Of a DNA stretch of 8,272 nt, positions 7,568-8,272 are shown in pieces; the stretch's first letter is position 1, and every line of letters begins with the position of its first letter. The notes under the pieces were generated by a model. The model had not been told where the DNA came from. It made no database searches and saw only the letters and a list, made by a program, of their open reading frames with translations. Position numbers and translations under genes: made by a program. This stretch comes from Pseudomonadota bacterium (GTDB lineage: Bacteria; Pseudomonadota; Gammaproteobacteria; Pseudomonadales; Pseudomonadaceae): positions 1-8,272 of the forward strand of contig JAEYXX010000021.1 of the NCBI GenBank assembly GCA_023431055.1, given 5' to 3'.

Positions 7568-8147
7568 CCAATGAGCACTGAGTACTAAAATGGAATGGGA
7601 AATATACGAAGAAAGCCAGCTGCCTCTAAGAGATGAATTGATCGAAGGTGTTTCGAAGATTATTCAGTTCAATCTACCCAAGGACTATGTTGATTGTGTA
7701 AAGCTCTATCATGGTGGGCAGCCAAAATATGATGGTTTAACTATACACGTGGGCGGGGTTCCTTGGGGGATTGGTTTCGGTTCACTGCTCACACTTGATC
7801 CACTAGAGAGTGACGAAAACGTGATCGGGTCACTTTCCACTTTGAGAAAGGTACATGGGATTCCAAATCACTACTTACCTATTGTAGTGGGCGGCGGGGG
7901 AGATTACCTTTGCTTGGACTACTCAGAAAGCGCCTACAACCCAAAAGTGGTATTTTGGTTTCACGAGCTTGAGGGGAATGAAGCAATTTTTCCGGTCGCA
8001 AACTCATTTACGGAATTATTATCAATGTTAGAACCAAATGCAAAGTAAAGGTATAACAAGTTGCTCCTGCCGACATTTTTTCCGTTGCGCCTTTTGTGCT
8101 TAAATAGCACAAAATTCTCCACTCCAAAAATGCGGCAGAGCAAGGCG
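7562..8147 (+). mobile_element. Gene cassette 2 (SUKH immunity-like)
   Basis: A 586-base cassette from T7562 to G8147. Its 5' heptamer GTTATAC (with the preceding G) is the exact reverse complement of GTATAAC, the R'' of its own attC (8051-8057), so both borders are internally confirmed. It holds one gene and has low GC. Confidence 0.9.
7590..8048 (+). CDS. SMI1/KNR4 (SUKH) family immunity-like protein
   Basis: 152 residues, soluble, with no signal peptide or membrane segment. Features of the SUKH fold: the N-terminal LPKDYVDCVKLYHGGQP (29-45), GFGSLLTLDP (62-71), YLPIVVGGGGDYLCLDYSES (95-114), the strand VVFWFHE (120-126) and the C-terminal helix SFTELLSML (139-147). Bacterial SUKH proteins usually neutralise polymorphic or contact-dependent toxins (often nucleases) by direct binding. 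No toxin gene is next to it, so this would be an orphan immunity gene on a cassette, perhaps protecting against toxins of neighbours. The ATG at 7590 follows only a weak TGAG ribosome site, so translation may depend on coupling or be low. Family is fairly sure; function is inferred. Confidence 0.83.
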   Translation: MEWEIYEESQLPLRDELIEGVSKIIQFNLPKDYVDCVKLYHGGQPKYDGLTIHVGGVPWGIGFGSLLTLDPLESDENVIGSLSTLRKVHGIPNHYLPIVVGGGGDYLCLDYSESAYNPKVVFWFHELEGNEAIFPVANSFTELLSMLEPNAK

Positions 8148-8153
8148 TTATGT
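8051..8153 (+). other. attC: attC site of cassette 2
   Basis: 103-base site with a very clear fold. R'' GTATAAC (8051-8057) faces R' GTTATGT (8147-8153). An unpaired 3-base spacer on each side follows (8058-8060 and 8144-8146). Then TTGCTC pairs with GAGCAA (8061-8066/8138-8143), TGCCG with CGGCA (8068-8072/8133-8137) and CATTTTT with AAAAATG (8074-8080/8126-8132). C8067 and A8073 are unpaired on the left arm only, i.e. G and T on the bottom strand, the strand that is recombined. The centre holds a 9-bp hairpin (8092-8100 with 8106-8114). Confidence 0.94.
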
Positions 8154-8272
8154 TTTTGAGAAAAATCGGAGTTTTAATGGATTTTAGTTTTTTCAATATT
8201 GTTGTTACTGGAAGCTATATTCTCATAATGATCGCTTTTACGATCTTTATGTCTTGGTTAACCATCCAAAGA
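8148..8272 (+). mobile_element. Gene cassette 3, 5' part
   Basis: Begins with TTATGT after the attC of cassette 2 and continues past the right edge. Its own attC is not in the window; it should begin with a core close to ACATAAC. It is strongly AT-rich. Confidence 0.8.
8177..8272 (+). CDS. Small hydrophobic membrane protein, 3' end outside window
   Basis: An open frame of 32 codons runs to the last base. The ATG at 8177 is preceded by CGGAG with a 6-base gap, a good ribosome binding site. The visible peptide (MDFSFFNIVVTGSYILIMIA, then FTIFMSWLTIQR) is almost wholly non-polar, apparently one N-terminal transmembrane helix. An in-frame ATG at 8150, inside the attC core GTTATGT, would add nine residues with a basic patch (FLRKIG) but lacks a clear ribosome site. 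I do not recognise the family. Cassettes often carry small membrane proteins of unknown role. Confidence 0.65.
   Translation, partial: MDFSFFNIVVTGSYILIMIAFTIFMSWLTIQR

Larger units (their letters stand above)
5893..8272. mobile_element. Chromosomal integron (integrase, attI, three cassettes; right side cut)
   Basis: Complete integron platform: intI on the minus strand, divergent promoters, attI, then cassettes on the plus strand each ending in an attC. All cassette genes face away from intI, as expected. No transposon functions, qacE-delta/sul1 segment or resistance genes are seen, and the flanks are ordinary chromosomal genes, so it is a sedentary chromosomal integron and not a class 1 mobile integron. 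The array continues beyond the right edge. Confidence 0.93.

Noticed and set aside
7481..7581. GAGCACTGA repeated at 7481-7489 and 7573-7581 on both sides of attC
   Set aside because: Nine bases, not at recombination borders; likely chance, and cassette limits are set by the core sites.

Overview
The window looks like chromosomal DNA of a Pseudomonas-type gammaproteobacterium, probably of the stutzeri/mendocina/alcaligenes type. The reasons are the GC-rich housekeeping genes, a Pseudomonas-style REP hairpin, a YbiT-type ABC-F gene, and a chromosomal integron integrase with the length and motifs of the Pseudomonas IntI group. Species assignment is inference. From about 6890 onward the base composition becomes clearly AT-richer, as expected for acquired gene cassettes.

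Layout. (1) 2-1564 (+): 3' part of a methyl-accepting chemotaxis protein that runs off the left edge. (2) 1617-3211: an IS1182-type insertion sequence with one transposase on the minus strand, an outward-facing terminator hairpin near its left end and a strong hairpin over the transposase start region. The IS sits in what appears to have been the shared hairpin terminator of the convergent chemoreceptor and ybiT genes; the two half-arms remain on either side. (3) 3245-4831 (-): ybiT, an ABC-F ATPase with a TTG start. (4) 5087-5818 (+): a GntR/FCD transcription factor, divergent from ybiT. (5) 5851-5875: a REP-like hairpin between the convergent gntR and integrase genes.

(6) 5893-8272: the left end of a chromosomal integron, the most notable part of the window. 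The tyrosine integrase intI (-) carries the IntI-specific insertion and all catalytic residues. Upstream of it are a LexA box (6870-6885), a probable intI promoter (6887-6916) and a back-to-back outward promoter (6926-6954) that fits a cassette promoter Pc. The attI region follows, with recombination point G7055^T7056, then cassette 1 (GNAT acetyltransferase, attC 7491-7567), cassette 2 (SUKH/SMI1-KNR4 immunity-like protein, attC 8051-8153) and the start of cassette 3 (small membrane protein, cut by the right edge). Cassette limits are supported internally: the 5' heptamer of each complete cassette is the exact reverse complement of the first core (R'') of its own attC (GTTGTGC with GCACAAC; GTTATAC with GTATAAC).

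How it works together: DNA damage would lift LexA repression of intI. IntI would then excise cassettes at attC sites and reinsert them at attI, next to Pc, which transcribes the nearest cassettes. The features I could not match to a standard description are a perfect 13-bp inverted repeat in attI just before the recombination point, and regularly spaced GTT-type motifs in the same region.
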